A program made the position numbers and the translations under genes. A stretch of DNA of 64,000 bases from Alphaproteobacteria bacterium (GTDB taxonomy: Bacteria; Pseudomonadota; Alphaproteobacteria; UBA7985; JAUIBT01): assembly GCA_030428255.1 (NCBI GenBank), contig JAUIBT010000012.1, positions 1-64,000 on the forward strand, written 5' to 3'. How positions within the stretch are numbered: position 1 is the stretch's first letter; every line of letters starts with the position of its first letter. The notes under the pieces were generated by a model that saw nothing but the letters and a program-made list of their open reading frames with translations, was not told where the DNA came from and did no database searches. Positions 1 through 7,831 of the stretch are shown here, piece after piece.

Positions 1-111
1 AAGGCTAGAACATATGACGACCTTTGGAAGGCCGTCGGCCAGATCTGCGACCTGTTCACGCCCCAGGAGTGCTGGAACTTCTTCAAGGCCGCAGGATGCG
101 TTGCAGACTAA
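1..111 (+). mobile_element. IS630-family transposase, C-terminal end (runs off left edge)
   Basis: Reading frame 1 is open from the first base to a TAA at 109-111 and gives 36 residues. They match the characteristic end of IS630-type DDE transposases: a 'TYDDLWKAVGQICDLF' stretch, then 'TPQEC', ending 'AAGCVAD'. Only the C-terminus is visible, so catalytic residues lie outside the window and it cannot be said whether the element is intact. The right terminal repeat should lie within the next few dozen bases. The stretch after the stop contains a small palindrome (CGAAC-AAT-GTTCG, about 149-161) but I cannot assign the element boundary. Family recognition is from motif memory. Confidence 0.75.
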
Positions 112-184
112 TCGCCCGACGCTCTAAAGCGCGTTTCACTCGAACAATGTTCGGCAGATCAGGAAAACCGAGCCTGGATACAAC

Positions 185-211
185 AACGGCCCGCTTGCGG
201 GCCGTTTGTTT
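185..211. terminator. Intrinsic terminator between transposase and tRNA-Ala
   Basis: A perfect inverted repeat (AACGGCCCGC at 185-194, GCGGGCCGTT at 197-206) is followed on the plus strand by TTTGTTT. On the minus strand the flank is weaker (TTGTTG). It lies downstream of both the plus-strand transposase and the minus-strand tRNA, so it may end transcripts from both sides. Confidence 0.6.
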
Positions 212-284
212 GTGGGTGCCGCCAAGTTGCTTTGGCTGGCGCTGCCGCTTACCGGCACCACGATCTTGTATTGTCAGGGAAAGT

Positions 285-360
285 TGGTGGAGCTAAGCGG
301 GATCGAACCGCTGACCTCTTCAATGCCATTGAAGCGCTCTCCCAGCTGAGCTATAGCCCC
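285..360 (-). tRNA. tRNA-Ala (anticodon GGC)
   Basis: The reverse complement of 285-360 folds as a 76-nt tRNA with encoded CCA. The acceptor stem is GGGGCTA/TAGCTCC, the D arm begins GCTC, the anticodon arm is CTTCA-ATGGCAT-TGAAG with anticodon GGC, and the T arm is AGCGG-TTCGATC-CCGCT. Position 3:70 is a G-T (G:U in RNA) pair, the established alanine identity element, which confirms the amino acid. It reads alanine GCC/GCU codons. A tRNA-Ala next to a TIGR02300 gene is, to my knowledge, common in alphaproteobacteria. Confidence 0.97.
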
Positions 361-377
361 ACGCGCTGAGTAGGGGA

Positions 378-406
378 TTGCTAGCGCCGCAGAGCGGGCT
401 TTGCAA
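378..406 (-). promoter_or_regulatory. Putative sigma-70 promoter of tRNA-Ala
   Basis: On the minus strand a -35-like TTGCAA (401-406) is followed, after exactly 17 bases, by a -10-like TAGCAA (378-383). The tRNA 5' end lies 17 bases further on. Spacing and position fit a housekeeping promoter; the assignment is by eye only. Confidence 0.5.
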
Positions 407-556
407 GATGCTTTTTGCGCCAGCGTCCAAATATTTTCGGTGTCAGCGCACAAGCCTTGCGGGTCGGACCAGAGGACCGTCGCAGACGGTCCCAGGTTTG
501 ATCAGGCAACCATAGGCCTCTAGCACCTCTTGGCCCACGCGCGGCGATCAATAAGA

Positions 557-922
557 CTAGGAGTCGTTCTCGTCGTCTTTGTCGCTGAAGGTTTCGACAC
601 CCAGATCGTTGCTGTCCATGTCGTCCTCATCATCGTCCAAGATCGTGTCGTCTGAGGTGTCGCCCAGATCAACATCGTCCTCCAGCTCGATATCATCGCT
701 GTCGTCGACTTCGGCATCATCAACGGCGGCAACCGGCTTGATTTCAACGGCCTCGTCTTCTGGCGCTTCCTTGGCAACGACGCGGCGGCGGCCCACCAAT
801 AGGGCTTCGGGGTCAAATTCTTCGCCGCAATCGGGGCAAACAATCGGCGTCTTGTGAAAGTCATAAAACTTAATGCCGCAAGAGTGGCACAGGCGTTTTA
901 GACCCCAGTCGGATTGGACCAT
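557..922 (-). CDS. TIGR02300 family (FYDLN acid domain) zinc-ribbon protein
   Basis: This 121-residue protein has an N-terminal zinc ribbon (two Cys pairs, CHSC at about residue 12 and CPDC at about residue 29) followed by a highly acidic Asp/Glu-rich tail from about residue 50 to the end. That is the architecture of the alphaproteobacterial TIGR02300 family, whose function is unknown. The family is named for an FYDLN motif; here the equivalent residues read FYDFHK, so the naming motif is partly changed. The ATG at 920-922 has AAGGAT about 9 bases upstream. In many alphaproteobacteria this gene precedes aroA, cmk and rpsA. Here cmk and rpsA follow on the opposite strand and aroA is absent. 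Confidence 0.85.
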   Translation of the reverse strand: MVQSDWGLKRLCHSCGIKFYDFHKTPIVCPDCGEEFDPEALLVGRRRVVAKEAPEDEAVEIKPVAAVDDAEVDDSDDIELEDDVDLGDTSDDTILDDDEDDMDSNDLGVETFSDKDDENDS

Positions 923-1390
923 TTTTGGTTATCCTTGCATCAGGCTTAAAGGTTAGAGACCAGAGTATGGCTCTGGCCGGCATGCTTGAGGTCCGCGCTG
1001 CAAGTCCCGAAGGGCGGCGCAGAGGCGAAGCGTCAAAATGCCAAGACGAAATGGCGTTTGCAACTGCCATGCGGGCCAAGGTCTGTCAACGCCCGTTTCT
1101 TGCCTGCGCGGACTTGCGACCTTCGCCAGGGGGTAAATCCCTCGGTTTGCGGCCTTGAGGCAGGCAGATTTACCCAGTGCAAGTGGGGGAGTGACTCTGG
1201 GCGCAAAGCCGTGTGGGTCTGATCCCCGCCCCCTTGAGCCCAGAAGCCTTGAGCCCAGAAGCCTTGAGCCCAGAAGCCTTGAGCCCAGAAGCCTTGACCC
1301 GTTGGCCTTGGGCGTCTAGCCCAAAGCCTGACCAACGCAAGTGCTTTGCTTGCCCCCTTGTCACCGACCGAACCCGTTGAAAGATGCGTC
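923..1390. other. Non-coding spacer between TIGR02300 gene and cmk
   Basis: About 470 bases separate the divergent TIGR02300 and cmk genes. Apart from the 15-bp tandem repeat at 1232-1299 I see no gene, RNA or clear promoter. Open frames here (for example on the minus strand across 1033-1533) are low-complexity translations of the repeat. aroA, which commonly lies in this interval in related genomes, is not present. Confidence 0.6.
1232..1299. repeat. 15-bp tandem repeat, four copies plus a partial fifth
   Basis: The unit ccttgagcccagaag occurs perfectly at 1232-1246, 1247-1261, 1262-1276 and 1277-1291, and a diverging fifth copy starts at 1292. It is non-coding as far as I can tell. Being a multiple of three, it opens artefactual reading frames with a repeated pentapeptide on the minus strand. 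Confidence 0.95.
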
Positions 1391-2107
1391 ATGCCGGATC
1401 GCCCGCCTGTTGACCTTGGTCTTGTTCGCGCCCCACAGGCAGCCTCGAGCCCACCTGGCACCCGTCTGCCAGCAGTGGCGGTCGATGGACCCGTGGCCTC
1501 GGGCAAGGGAACCTTGGGGCGTCGTTTGGCCAAGGCACTGGGCTTTGCCTACCTAGACACCGGCTCTTTGTACCGGGGGCTGGGGGCCATCGCGTTGGAG
1601 CAGGGCCTTGATTTGCGCGATGGCCTTGCTTTGGCGGACTTGGCGGCGCGCTTGCAGGCATCCGATTTTCAGCGCTCAGATTTGCGCCAAGAGGCCGTGG
1701 GTCAGGCCGCTTCCCAGGTTGCAGCCATGCCCGACGTGCGCGCGGCCTTGGTGGCCTTTCAGCGGCGCTTTGCCGAGGCTCCACCGTCCGGATGCACGGG
1801 TGTGGTCTTGGATGGTCGCGATATCGGTACGGTGATCTTGCCTGACGCAGCGCTCAAGCTTTTTGTTACCGCCAGCGAGGAAACGCGCGCCCAGCGACGC
1901 TTTCTAGAGTTGCAGAATAAAGGCGACTCGGCTACATACGCGCAGGTATTGTCAGATCTAAAGGCCCGCGATGCGCGGGACCGTTCCCGGACAACAGCGC
2001 CCCTTAGGCCTGCAGAGGACGCAATTTTGCTCGATACGAGCGAAATGAGCGCCGAACAGGCCTTTGAGCGCGCTTTTGACTTGGCTTCCCAGACGTTTGG
2101 CGCTTGA
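1391..2107 (+). CDS. cmk: Cytidylate kinase
   Basis: Phosphorylates CMP and dCMP with ATP in pyrimidine nucleotide metabolism, in the cytoplasm. From the ATG at 1391 the protein has 238 residues. It begins with an unusually long leader of about 30 residues, then the P-loop GPVASGKGT (33-41) and a DTGSLYRG substrate-binding segment, and further on DGRDIGTV, a cmk hallmark. An in-frame TTG at 1346 would add 15 residues. Neither start has a convincing ribosome-binding site, so the N-terminus is uncertain. cmk directly upstream of rpsA is a widespread arrangement in proteobacteria. Confidence 0.93.
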   Translation: MPDRPPVDLGLVRAPQAASSPPGTRLPAVAVDGPVASGKGTLGRRLAKALGFAYLDTGSLYRGLGAIALEQGLDLRDGLALADLAARLQASDFQRSDLRQEAVGQAASQVAAMPDVRAALVAFQRRFAEAPPSGCTGVVLDGRDIGTVILPDAALKLFVTASEETRAQRRFLELQNKGDSATYAQVLSDLKARDARDRSRTTAPLRPAEDAILLDTSEMSAEQAFERAFDLASQTFGA

Positions 2108-2243
2108 AGACTTGGCAGGCTCTGCTTGATCGTTCGCGGTCCGGGCAGGGCGCAATCCTAAGACCCGTAACCTTAACCCTTGGGGCGTCCCTTGGCTCGC
2201 CAGCATGGTGGCCCGTCCCTCTAACCTAGAAGACCCGTAACAC

Positions 2244-3920
2244 ATGGCATCTGCCACAATGGAATCATTTGAAGACCTCCTGAACGAATCCTTCTCAGAG
2301 ACCCTGGAAGGCAAAGTAATCAAAGGCACCGTCCTTGGCATCGAAAATGACCTCGTCCTGATCGACGTGGGTCTAAAGTCCGAAGGCCGCGTTGCACTGA
2401 AGGAGTTCACCTCTCCTGGTCAAGAGCTGGAAATCAAAACCGGCGATCAGGTTGACGTTTACGTCGAGCGCTACGAAGACCGTAACGGCGAAATCATGCT
2501 GTCGCGCGACAAGGCGCGCCGCGAAGAAGCATGGATCGAGCTGGAAGTTAAGTCTGAGAACGGCGATCGCGTGAATGGCGTTATTTTTGGCAAGGTCAAG
2601 GGTGGCTTCACCGTTGATTTGGGCGGTGCAGTCGCCTTCTTGCCCGGGTCACAGGTTGATATCCGCCCCGTGCGCGACATCACCCCTTTGATGGGCGAAA
2701 CTCAGCCCTTCCAAATCCTGAAAATGGATCGCGCACGCGGCAACATCGTTGTCTCTCGTCGTGCCGTTTTGGAAGAGACCCGCGCCGAGCAGCGCGCAGA
2801 GCTGGTGTCCAGCCTCAAGGAAGGCGATATCTTGGACGGTGTGGTCAAGAACATCACCAACTACGGTGCCTTTGTGGACCTGGGTGGCGTCGATGGCCTG
2901 TTGCACGTAACCGACATCTCTTGGAAGCGCGTCAACAACCCGTCAGAGGTTCTGAACATTGGCGACCAGGTGAAAGTCCAGGTTATCAAGTTCAACGCCG
3001 AAACTCAGCGTATCTCACTAGGCATGAAGCAGTTGGGCTCTGATCCTTGGGAAGGCGCCGTCGCGAAGTACCCCAAAGGTGCTAAGCTGGCTGGCCGCGT
3101 GACCAACATCACCGACTACGGCGCATTCGTCGAGCTGGAAGATGGCATCGAGGGCTTGGTCCACGTGTCAGAGATGTCTTGGGTCAAGAAGAACGTTCAT
3201 CCGGGCAAAATCGTGTCTACGTCTCAGGAAGTCGAAGTCATGGTTCTGGATGTCGATCAAGACAAGCGCCGCATTTCGCTGGGCCTCAAGCAGTGCATGG
3301 AAAATCCTTGGGATGCCTTCCAAGCCGCTCACCCCGTTGGTTCTGCCATCGAAGGCGAAATCCGCAACATCACCGAGTTTGGCCTGTTCGTTGGCCTGGA
3401 CGGCCAGATCGACGGCATGGTGCACTTGTCCGACCTGGATTGGGACCGCTCTGGCGAAGAAGCCGTGCAGGACTATCAGAAAGGCCAGATCGTCCAAGCT
3501 AAGGTCTTGGAAGTTGACATCGACAAGGAGCGTATCGCTCTGGGCATCAAGCAACTGGCTGACGATCCCTTCGAGAGCGCCATCGATGGCTTCTCTAAGA
3601 ACCAGATCGTGACTGTGACCGTTAAAGAGGTCCAGGACGGCGGCATGGAAGTTGAGCTGGCTGACGGCCTGACCGGCTACATCCGCCGCGCTGAGCTGGC
3701 ACGTGACCGTGACGAGCAGCGCCCGGATCGTTTCGCTGCGGGTGAAAAGGTAGATGCCAAGATCACCATGATCGACAAGCGCACCCGCAAGGTGAACCTG
3801 TCTATCAAGGCCCGCGAAGTGGACGAAGAAAAGTCAGCTATGGCTGAATTCGGCTCTGCGGACTCTGGTGCGTCTTTGGGCGACATCTTGGGTGAAGCCC
3901 TGTCTGGCTTGAAGAAGTAA
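2244..3920 (+). CDS. rpsA: 30S ribosomal protein S1
   Basis: S1 binds mRNA on the small ribosomal subunit and helps start translation, especially of structured or leader-poor messages. The 558-residue protein is the expected length and shows successive S1 (OB-fold) repeats, recognisable by recurring 'NITNYGAFVDLGG-VDGLLHVTDISW' type segments (broken here for brevity) and 'RISLGMKQL' motifs. The N-terminal domain begins after the typical acidic 'MESFEDLLNESF' stretch. The ATG at 2244 gives MASATMESF; a second ATG at 2259 is an alternative. Codon use is strongly biased, as expected for a ribosomal gene. The usual downstream neighbour ihfB is not present; a LysE-type gene follows. Confidence 0.98.
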   Translation: MASATMESFEDLLNESFSETLEGKVIKGTVLGIENDLVLIDVGLKSEGRVALKEFTSPGQELEIKTGDQVDVYVERYEDRNGEIMLSRDKARREEAWIELEVKSENGDRVNGVIFGKVKGGFTVDLGGAVAFLPGSQVDIRPVRDITPLMGETQPFQILKMDRARGNIVVSRRAVLEETRAEQRAELVSSLKEGDILDGVVKNITNYGAFVDLGGVDGLLHVTDISWKRVNNPSEVLNIGDQVKVQVIKFNAETQRISLGMKQLGSDPWEGAVAKYPKGAKLAGRVTNITDYGAFVELEDGIEGLVHVSEMSWVKKNVHPGKIVSTSQEVEVMVLDVDQDKRRISLGLKQCMENPWDAFQAAHPVGSAIEGEIRNITEFGLFVGLDGQIDGMVHLSDLDWDRSGEEAVQDYQKGQIVQAKVLEVDIDKERIALGIKQLADDPFESAIDGFSKNQIVTVTVKEVQDGGMEVELADGLTGYIRRAELARDRDEQRPDRFAAGEKVDAKITMIDKRTRKVNLSIKAREVDEEKSAMAEFGSADSGASLGDILGEALSGLKK

Positions 3921-3970
3921 GACCGATTGCAAAAATGTGGGCGGGGCTGATCGGCCTCGCCTAGCAGATC

Positions 3971-3998
3971 AAAGGGAGCCTGCGGGCTCCCTTTTTTA
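3971..3998 (+). terminator. rpsA intrinsic terminator
   Basis: A perfect 10-bp stem (AAAGGGAGCC at 3971-3980, GGCTCCCTTT at 3985-3994) with a TGCG loop is followed by six T residues, 50 bases after the rpsA stop. Confidence 0.93.
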
Positions 3999-4000
3999 TT

Positions 4001-4032
4001 GGCTGGCTTTTTTGTGGGCTGGCTTTTTTGTG
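4001..4032. repeat. 16-bp tandem duplication after the rpsA terminator
   Basis: The unit ggctggcttttttgtg is present twice in direct tandem, at 4001-4016 and 4017-4032. It lies just past the terminator and is non-coding. Confidence 0.95.
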
Positions 4033-4222
4033 GGCCGGTGGGGCGCGTGCAGGCCGGATGCAGCACCAGCGCCCCAGTCTGGGTCTTGTGGCCAAGCCAC
4101 ATCGCTCCTTACCGTGCGACCTTGTGATTCGACTTGTGTTGCAAGGGATTATCAGGCAGCCAAACCGTGACCGCGACGCAGCGTTCTGAGCGAGCGATGC
4201 CGTTTTGGGAGGAAAGCGCTTC

Positions 4223-4843
4223 ATGTTCGACATCAATCTTTCCGCCATTCTTGTCGCGGCTCTGATCGCGGTGGCCAGCCCGGGTCCGGCGACGATGGCA
4301 CTGGCGGGAACCGCCATGGCTTCAGGCCGCAAGGCTGGCCTGGCGCTGGCCGCTGGCATCACCACCGGGTCGCTGATTTGGTCGATCACGGCCGCACTGG
4401 GCCTGGGCACCTTGATGCTGGCCCACGCCTGGATGATTGAGGTGGTTCGCTATGTTGGCGCGGGCTACCTGCTGTTTTTGGCCTTTAAAGCGGCGCGTTC
4501 GGCCAGCTCCAGCAAGCCACCAGCCGCCAAGGCGCTGGCAGGTGATGGGCGCGCGCTTTATGCCAAAGGCCTGATGCTGCACCTGACAAATCCTAAGGCC
4601 ATATTGTTTTTTGGCGCGCTCTATTCGCTGGGGGTTCCGCAAGGCGTCAGCGCTCAGGGCCTTGCCTTGGTGGTAGTGGCGGTTGGGCTGCAAAGCGCGC
4701 TGGTGTTTCACGGGTATGCGCTAGCCTTCTCCACGCAACGCATGGGGCGCCTTTACGTTCGAATGCGGCGTTGGTTCGAAGGGGTCTTTGCTCTCGCCTT
4801 TGGTCTGGCTGGGCTGAAAATCCTCACCGCGACGCTGCGGTAG
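4223..4843 (+). CDS. LysE/RhtB family amino-acid exporter
   Basis: This is a predicted inner-membrane exporter of amino acids or related small molecules; the substrate cannot be told. From the ATG at 4223 it has 206 residues. It starts with a hydrophobic segment, then the family signature around 'ASPGPATMALAGTAMASGRKAG', and has about five to six membrane segments across its length. A central 'HLTNPKAILFF' segment is also typical of the family. The start at 4223 is chosen because GGGAGG lies about 10 bases upstream; an in-frame TTG at 4205 would overlap that site. It stands alone between rpsA and a convergent GNAT gene. Confidence 0.88.
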   Translation: MFDINLSAILVAALIAVASPGPATMALAGTAMASGRKAGLALAAGITTGSLIWSITAALGLGTLMLAHAWMIEVVRYVGAGYLLFLAFKAARSASSSKPPAAKALAGDGRALYAKGLMLHLTNPKAILFFGALYSLGVPQGVSAQGLALVVVAVGLQSALVFHGYALAFSTQRMGRLYVRMRRWFEGVFALAFGLAGLKILTATLR

Positions 4844-4902
4844 CCGGTGCGGGTTTGTTGCCTGCCGCTACCAAGACCCGCCGTTACCAGGACCCATCGG
4901 TG

Positions 4903-5448
4903 CTAGAGCTGAAGGGCCATGGCGATGCGGGTGCTGGGGTCCAGCTTCTTTTCAATCAGCTTTTGCCATTCGGCGCGCAGCACCGGGCCGCCCTCATCGG
5001 GCGCAATGGGCGCAAAGCCGCGCCGGGTGTAAAAGGGCGCGTTCCAAGCCACATCGACAAAGGTGGTCAGCGTCAAACGATGCAGGCCTTGCGCCCGCGC
5101 GTGCTCAGCCAAGCGCTCGATCAAGGCCGAAGCCAGGCCGCGCCCCTGCCAAGAGGGCAGGACATTCAGCTCGTCGATATGCAGATCATGCCCGCTGGGG
5201 CTGGCCAAAGCGAACCCGACCGGCCCCAACGTGAGGGCTGTTGCATCCAGGCCAATCCACACCCGACCGGCGCTCAGGGCTTGGCGATAGCTGGGCGGTC
5301 CTGGGATCTGGCGGTAGGCAACAAAGCGATAGGCGCTGGTGGTAAATTGGTGTGAGCAGGCAAATTCGATGGCTTGCAGGCGCAGCGCCAAATCGCGTCC
5401 CTCTGCGGGCTGCTCAAGGCGCCAGTGTGGCGGCAGTCGGCTTGCCAT
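4903..5448 (-). CDS. GNAT family N-acetyltransferase
   Basis: A 181-residue protein of the Gcn5-related acetyltransferase fold, which transfers acetyl from acetyl-CoA to an amine of unknown identity. The C-terminal half carries the beta-strand 'IDELNVLPSW' and the acetyl-CoA loop QGRGLAS (101-107), followed by 'ALIERLAEHARAQGLHRLTL' and a 'NAPFYTRRGFAPI' end typical of the family. It begins only 6 bases after the bolA stop on the same strand, so the two are probably co-transcribed. The substrate is not predictable. Confidence 0.85.
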   Translation of the reverse strand: MASRLPPHWRLEQPAEGRDLALRLQAIEFACSHQFTTSAYRFVAYRQIPGPPSYRQALSAGRVWIGLDATALTLGPVGFALASPSGHDLHIDELNVLPSWQGRGLASALIERLAEHARAQGLHRLTLTTFVDVAWNAPFYTRRGFAPIAPDEGGPVLRAEWQKLIEKKLDPSTRIAMALQL

Positions 5449-5454
5449 TGCCCT

Positions 5455-5736
5455 CTAGTCCTCGCCGGGAGCCAACAGGCGCATGCGCAGCGCATGAACG
5501 GGGCCAGCCAATTCCTCTTTCAAGATATCATTGACCATCTGGTGGCGCTGGATGCGCGTCTTGCCGGTAAAGGCAGCGCTGACCGCCAAGAGGGCAAAAT
5601 GGGTCTCGCCCGTCAGTTCGCCCTTGAAGTGGTTGGCGTGCTGATCGGACTCGTTGCCCAACTCCAGCAGCTCTGGGGTCAGAGCAGCCTCAAGCTTGTC
5701 TTTGATCGTCTGAGTTACGGTCTTGGGATTGGACAT
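5455..5736 (-). CDS. bolA: BolA family protein
   Basis: BolA-type proteins work with monothiol glutaredoxins in iron-sulfur cluster handling and iron signalling. This 93-residue protein has the BolA fold signature: an N-terminal helix 'IKDKLEAALTPELLEL', a conserved His in the 'HANHFKGELTGETHFAL' region and a C-terminal 'RHQMVNDILKEEL' segment with 'VHALRMRLLAP' at the end. Length is normal. It is divergent from the J-domain gene at 5971, the usual bolA-J-protein pairing in alphaproteobacteria, and is followed closely on its own strand by a GNAT gene. Confidence 0.93.
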   Translation of the reverse strand: MSNPKTVTQTIKDKLEAALTPELLELGNESDQHANHFKGELTGETHFALLAVSAAFTGKTRIQRHQMVNDILKEELAGPVHALRMRLLAPGED

Positions 5737-5970
5737 GGGGAGCCTCTAACGGGACGGCGCCAGGCAAGTGCGGGGGCGCGTGATGGGCGAACAATCCTCC
5801 GGCCATGGGCCTGAGTCAAGCCTGGCTGCCATGGTGCTCGCTTGGTTGCGTCACAAAGGCGAAGTCATGTTGCTGAGCGCTGGATTCGCGCTGCCAGATG
5901 CGCTACCATGGTTGTTCGCGTGCCTGCACTACCTCCAGGCCGCGCCAATTCGAACGCAACCCAGGGACTT

Positions 5971-6615
5971 ATGCGCAAAGCTTCGTCTGACGCCATCAAT
6001 GCGCCGTTTCAACGCGAACAGCAACGCAAGCGGGCCAATGGGTCGGCCTGTGACCATGCGGGCTGCCGCGAGCAGGGCGACTACAAGGCCCCCAAGCGTG
6101 GGCCGGGAGGGCGCGGGACGTTGCCGGGGCAGTACTGGCGGTTTTGCCTGGAGCACGTCAAAGCCTATAACTCCAACTGGAATTATTTTGAAGGCATGGG
6201 CCCGGCGCAAATGGAAGAGCAGCGCCGCGCCGATATCCTGTGGGGGCGCGAGACCTACCGCTTTGGCAGCGCCGACAACAAGCGCAAGAACCCCTACGCG
6301 TCGGGCGAGCCGCGCTTTAAGGACGATTTTGGCTTTTGGAACCAGCGCTTTGGCCACCAGCAAGACGAAGAGCGTGGCCCCTTTACCTCTGGCGTGGGCT
6401 TCAGCCTGACCCGCGAACAGCGCGAGGCTTTGGCCGTGCTGGGGTTGGATGCGCCCGTCACCGCTGACGAAGTGAAGAAGCGCTATCGCTTCTTGGCCAA
6501 GAAGTTGCACCCAGATTTGAACCCCGATAATCCACACGCTGAGACCCAGCTCAAGCAAGTCAACGACGCCTACAGCCAGGTGCGCAACGGCATCGGCGAG
6601 GCCGAAGCGGCCTAA
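5971..6615 (+). CDS. J-domain (DnaJ-like) molecular co-chaperone
   Basis: From the ATG at 5971 the protein has 214 residues. The C-terminal 70 residues form a J domain with the diagnostic HPD triad at 180-182, which stimulates DnaK ATPase. The N-terminal part holds a possible metal site, C27-x4-C32 and C59-x2-H62, in a pattern I recognise from the alphaproteobacterial protein next to bolA and cobS. The frame is open further upstream to 5842, but the family start 'MRKASSDAINAPF' and an AGGGA just before 5971 favour this start. The partner client is unknown. In related genomes cobS follows directly; here a two-gene cassette intervenes. Confidence 0.9.
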   Translation: MRKASSDAINAPFQREQQRKRANGSACDHAGCREQGDYKAPKRGPGGRGTLPGQYWRFCLEHVKAYNSNWNYFEGMGPAQMEEQRRADILWGRETYRFGSADNKRKNPYASGEPRFKDDFGFWNQRFGHQQDEERGPFTSGVGFSLTREQREALAVLGLDAPVTADEVKKRYRFLAKKLHPDLNPDNPHAETQLKQVNDAYSQVRNGIGEAEAA

Positions 6616-6626
6616 AGGCGCTAGGG

Positions 6627-7178
6627 CTACTCCACAGAGTCGGCAGCCATCTCTCGAGTTTCAACGATTGATCTTCGCGGAAGAATCATGAGGACTGGAA
6701 ACGTATCTGCATCTGTGAAGGGTACAAATCCAAGCTTGCAGTAAAATTTGCGTGTTTCTGGTGAAATAGCCCTCAAGGTCATTCCGAAGTACCCGACATT
6801 TTCTGCAATGAGTCCGGCACGATCAACGGCATCCATAAGCAAGTGTTCGCCTATTCCCTTCCCTTGCCACCCCCTGTTTACGCCGAGATATGGCATATAG
6901 ACCGCAGGGAATGCTTTCTCCGACTGAACGTGGGAGCCATTCTTGATTTTCGAAGGCAGCTCTGATGTTGGGTGCGCATCCATGCTTAAACAGTAATAGC
7001 CTAGTAGGGTTCCTGTTGGCTTTTCCCTGCCACAAAAAGTTATTGTTTGCCCTCGTTTGTGGTGTTTGCGAGCATCTTTTTTTATGAAGCGGTCCACGTC
7101 TCTAATCCCACATTCAAAATGCGGTGGGCGGGAATTGCCACAGATGTCCCAAAGTTTGCAGATCTCTATGTCAACCAT
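6627..7178 (-). CDS. GNAT acetyltransferase, TacT-like (possible toxin)
   Basis: The 183-residue protein resembles the TacT/KacT class of GNAT toxins, which acetylate aminoacyl-tRNA. It has the N-terminal 'FECGIRDVDRF' segment (21-31, cf. the F-x-C-G-x-x-x-L-D motif), 'GYYCLS' at 60-65, the acetyl-CoA loop QGKGIG (105-110) and the C-terminal 'FYCKLGF' with the Tyr at 146. Its start codon overlaps the end of the 72-residue upstream ORF by 8 bases, so the two form an operon. Base composition is visibly more AT-rich than the neighbours. The resemblance to TacT is seen; toxicity is inferred, and a free-standing acetyltransferase is possible. Confidence 0.75.
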   Translation of the reverse strand: MVDIEICKLWDICGNSRPPHFECGIRDVDRFIKKDARKHHKRGQTITFCGREKPTGTLLGYYCLSMDAHPTSELPSKIKNGSHVQSEKAFPAVYMPYLGVNRGWQGKGIGEHLLMDAVDRAGLIAENVGYFGMTLRAISPETRKFYCKLGFVPFTDADTFPVLMILPRRSIVETREMAADSVE

Positions 7179-7389
7179 CTGTAGTGGTCAAATGGCCTTT
7201 TGCTTTTGCTGCTTGGTATCTCTTGTACATGGCCCGAAGGTCCTCGGTTGGCCCGCCAGCCTCGTTGTAGGCACGATTAACAAACTCTTCGACTTCTTTT
7301 CGGGTCCGAAGTTTGTCTTTGCCGTTGTGCTTGGCCAGGCTGTTCCACCATCTAGCGAACAATTTGGTTGAGTATGTATATCCAAACAT
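7171..7389 (-). CDS. 72-residue unknown protein, candidate antitoxin of the GNAT
   Basis: A small, highly charged, mostly helical-looking protein with aromatic residues near the N-terminus (WW at 14-15) and the central segment 'TRKEVEEFVNRAY'. I do not recognise the family. TacT-type GNATs are usually preceded by a ribbon-helix-helix (DUF1778-type) antitoxin of about 90 residues; this protein is in the right place and translationally coupled (8-base overlap) but does not look like DUF1778. Start ATG at 7387-7389 with a weak AAGG further upstream. It could be a new antitoxin class, an unrelated small protein, or a transcription regulator. Confidence 0.6.
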   Translation of the reverse strand: MFGYTYSTKLFARWWNSLAKHNGKDKLRTRKEVEEFVNRAYNEAGGPTEDLRAMYKRYQAAKAKGHLTTTDG

Positions 7390-7831
7390 GAGTGTTTGTT
7401 GCCTTCATGACTTTGCGTAGCGGGAGCGTATCACCACCAACGGTAGTGCAGATTATCAAAGGTATGGTGATATGTCAGCATCGCGCTACCTCACATTGCT
7501 ATCACAAATTGTAATGCCTGCCGAAATTGGAGGGTAATAGCTAGCAATTGCATTTCTATCTTGACGACTCGGAGAAAGCGAGCCGCGACGCTGCGCGCTA
7601 AATTCAGCCGCCTTTGGGCTTGCGTCGATTTGGACAAGAGGTCTAGAAAGAGACCCGGTTTCTCTTGGGCCGCGCGCTTCTTATATCAAGGGCAGCGCTG
7701 GCACTTGTGCTTGTCAAAGCAGAGCGCTTGCGAGCCTTGGTGTTCGCGACCAGCTTTGCCGCTCTCTTTCACCCGCTGGCAGCTCGGCACGGCGCGATCC
7801 GTGTGGCCTGCAACTGAACTAAAGGTCTTCC
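7390..7831. other. Intergenic region upstream of cobS, AT-rich then GC-rich
   Basis: The first 170 bases are AT-rich like the GNAT cassette and should hold its promoter; I could not pick convincing boxes. From about 7560 the composition returns to that of the chromosome. No convincing gene is seen, nor anything with the conserved parts of a cobalamin riboswitch. Confidence 0.5.

Noticed and set aside
1033-1533. 166-residue minus-strand open frame over the 15-bp repeats
   Set aside because: It translates the repeat unit into a repeated pentapeptide, overlaps cmk in antisense and has no ribosome-binding site or family.
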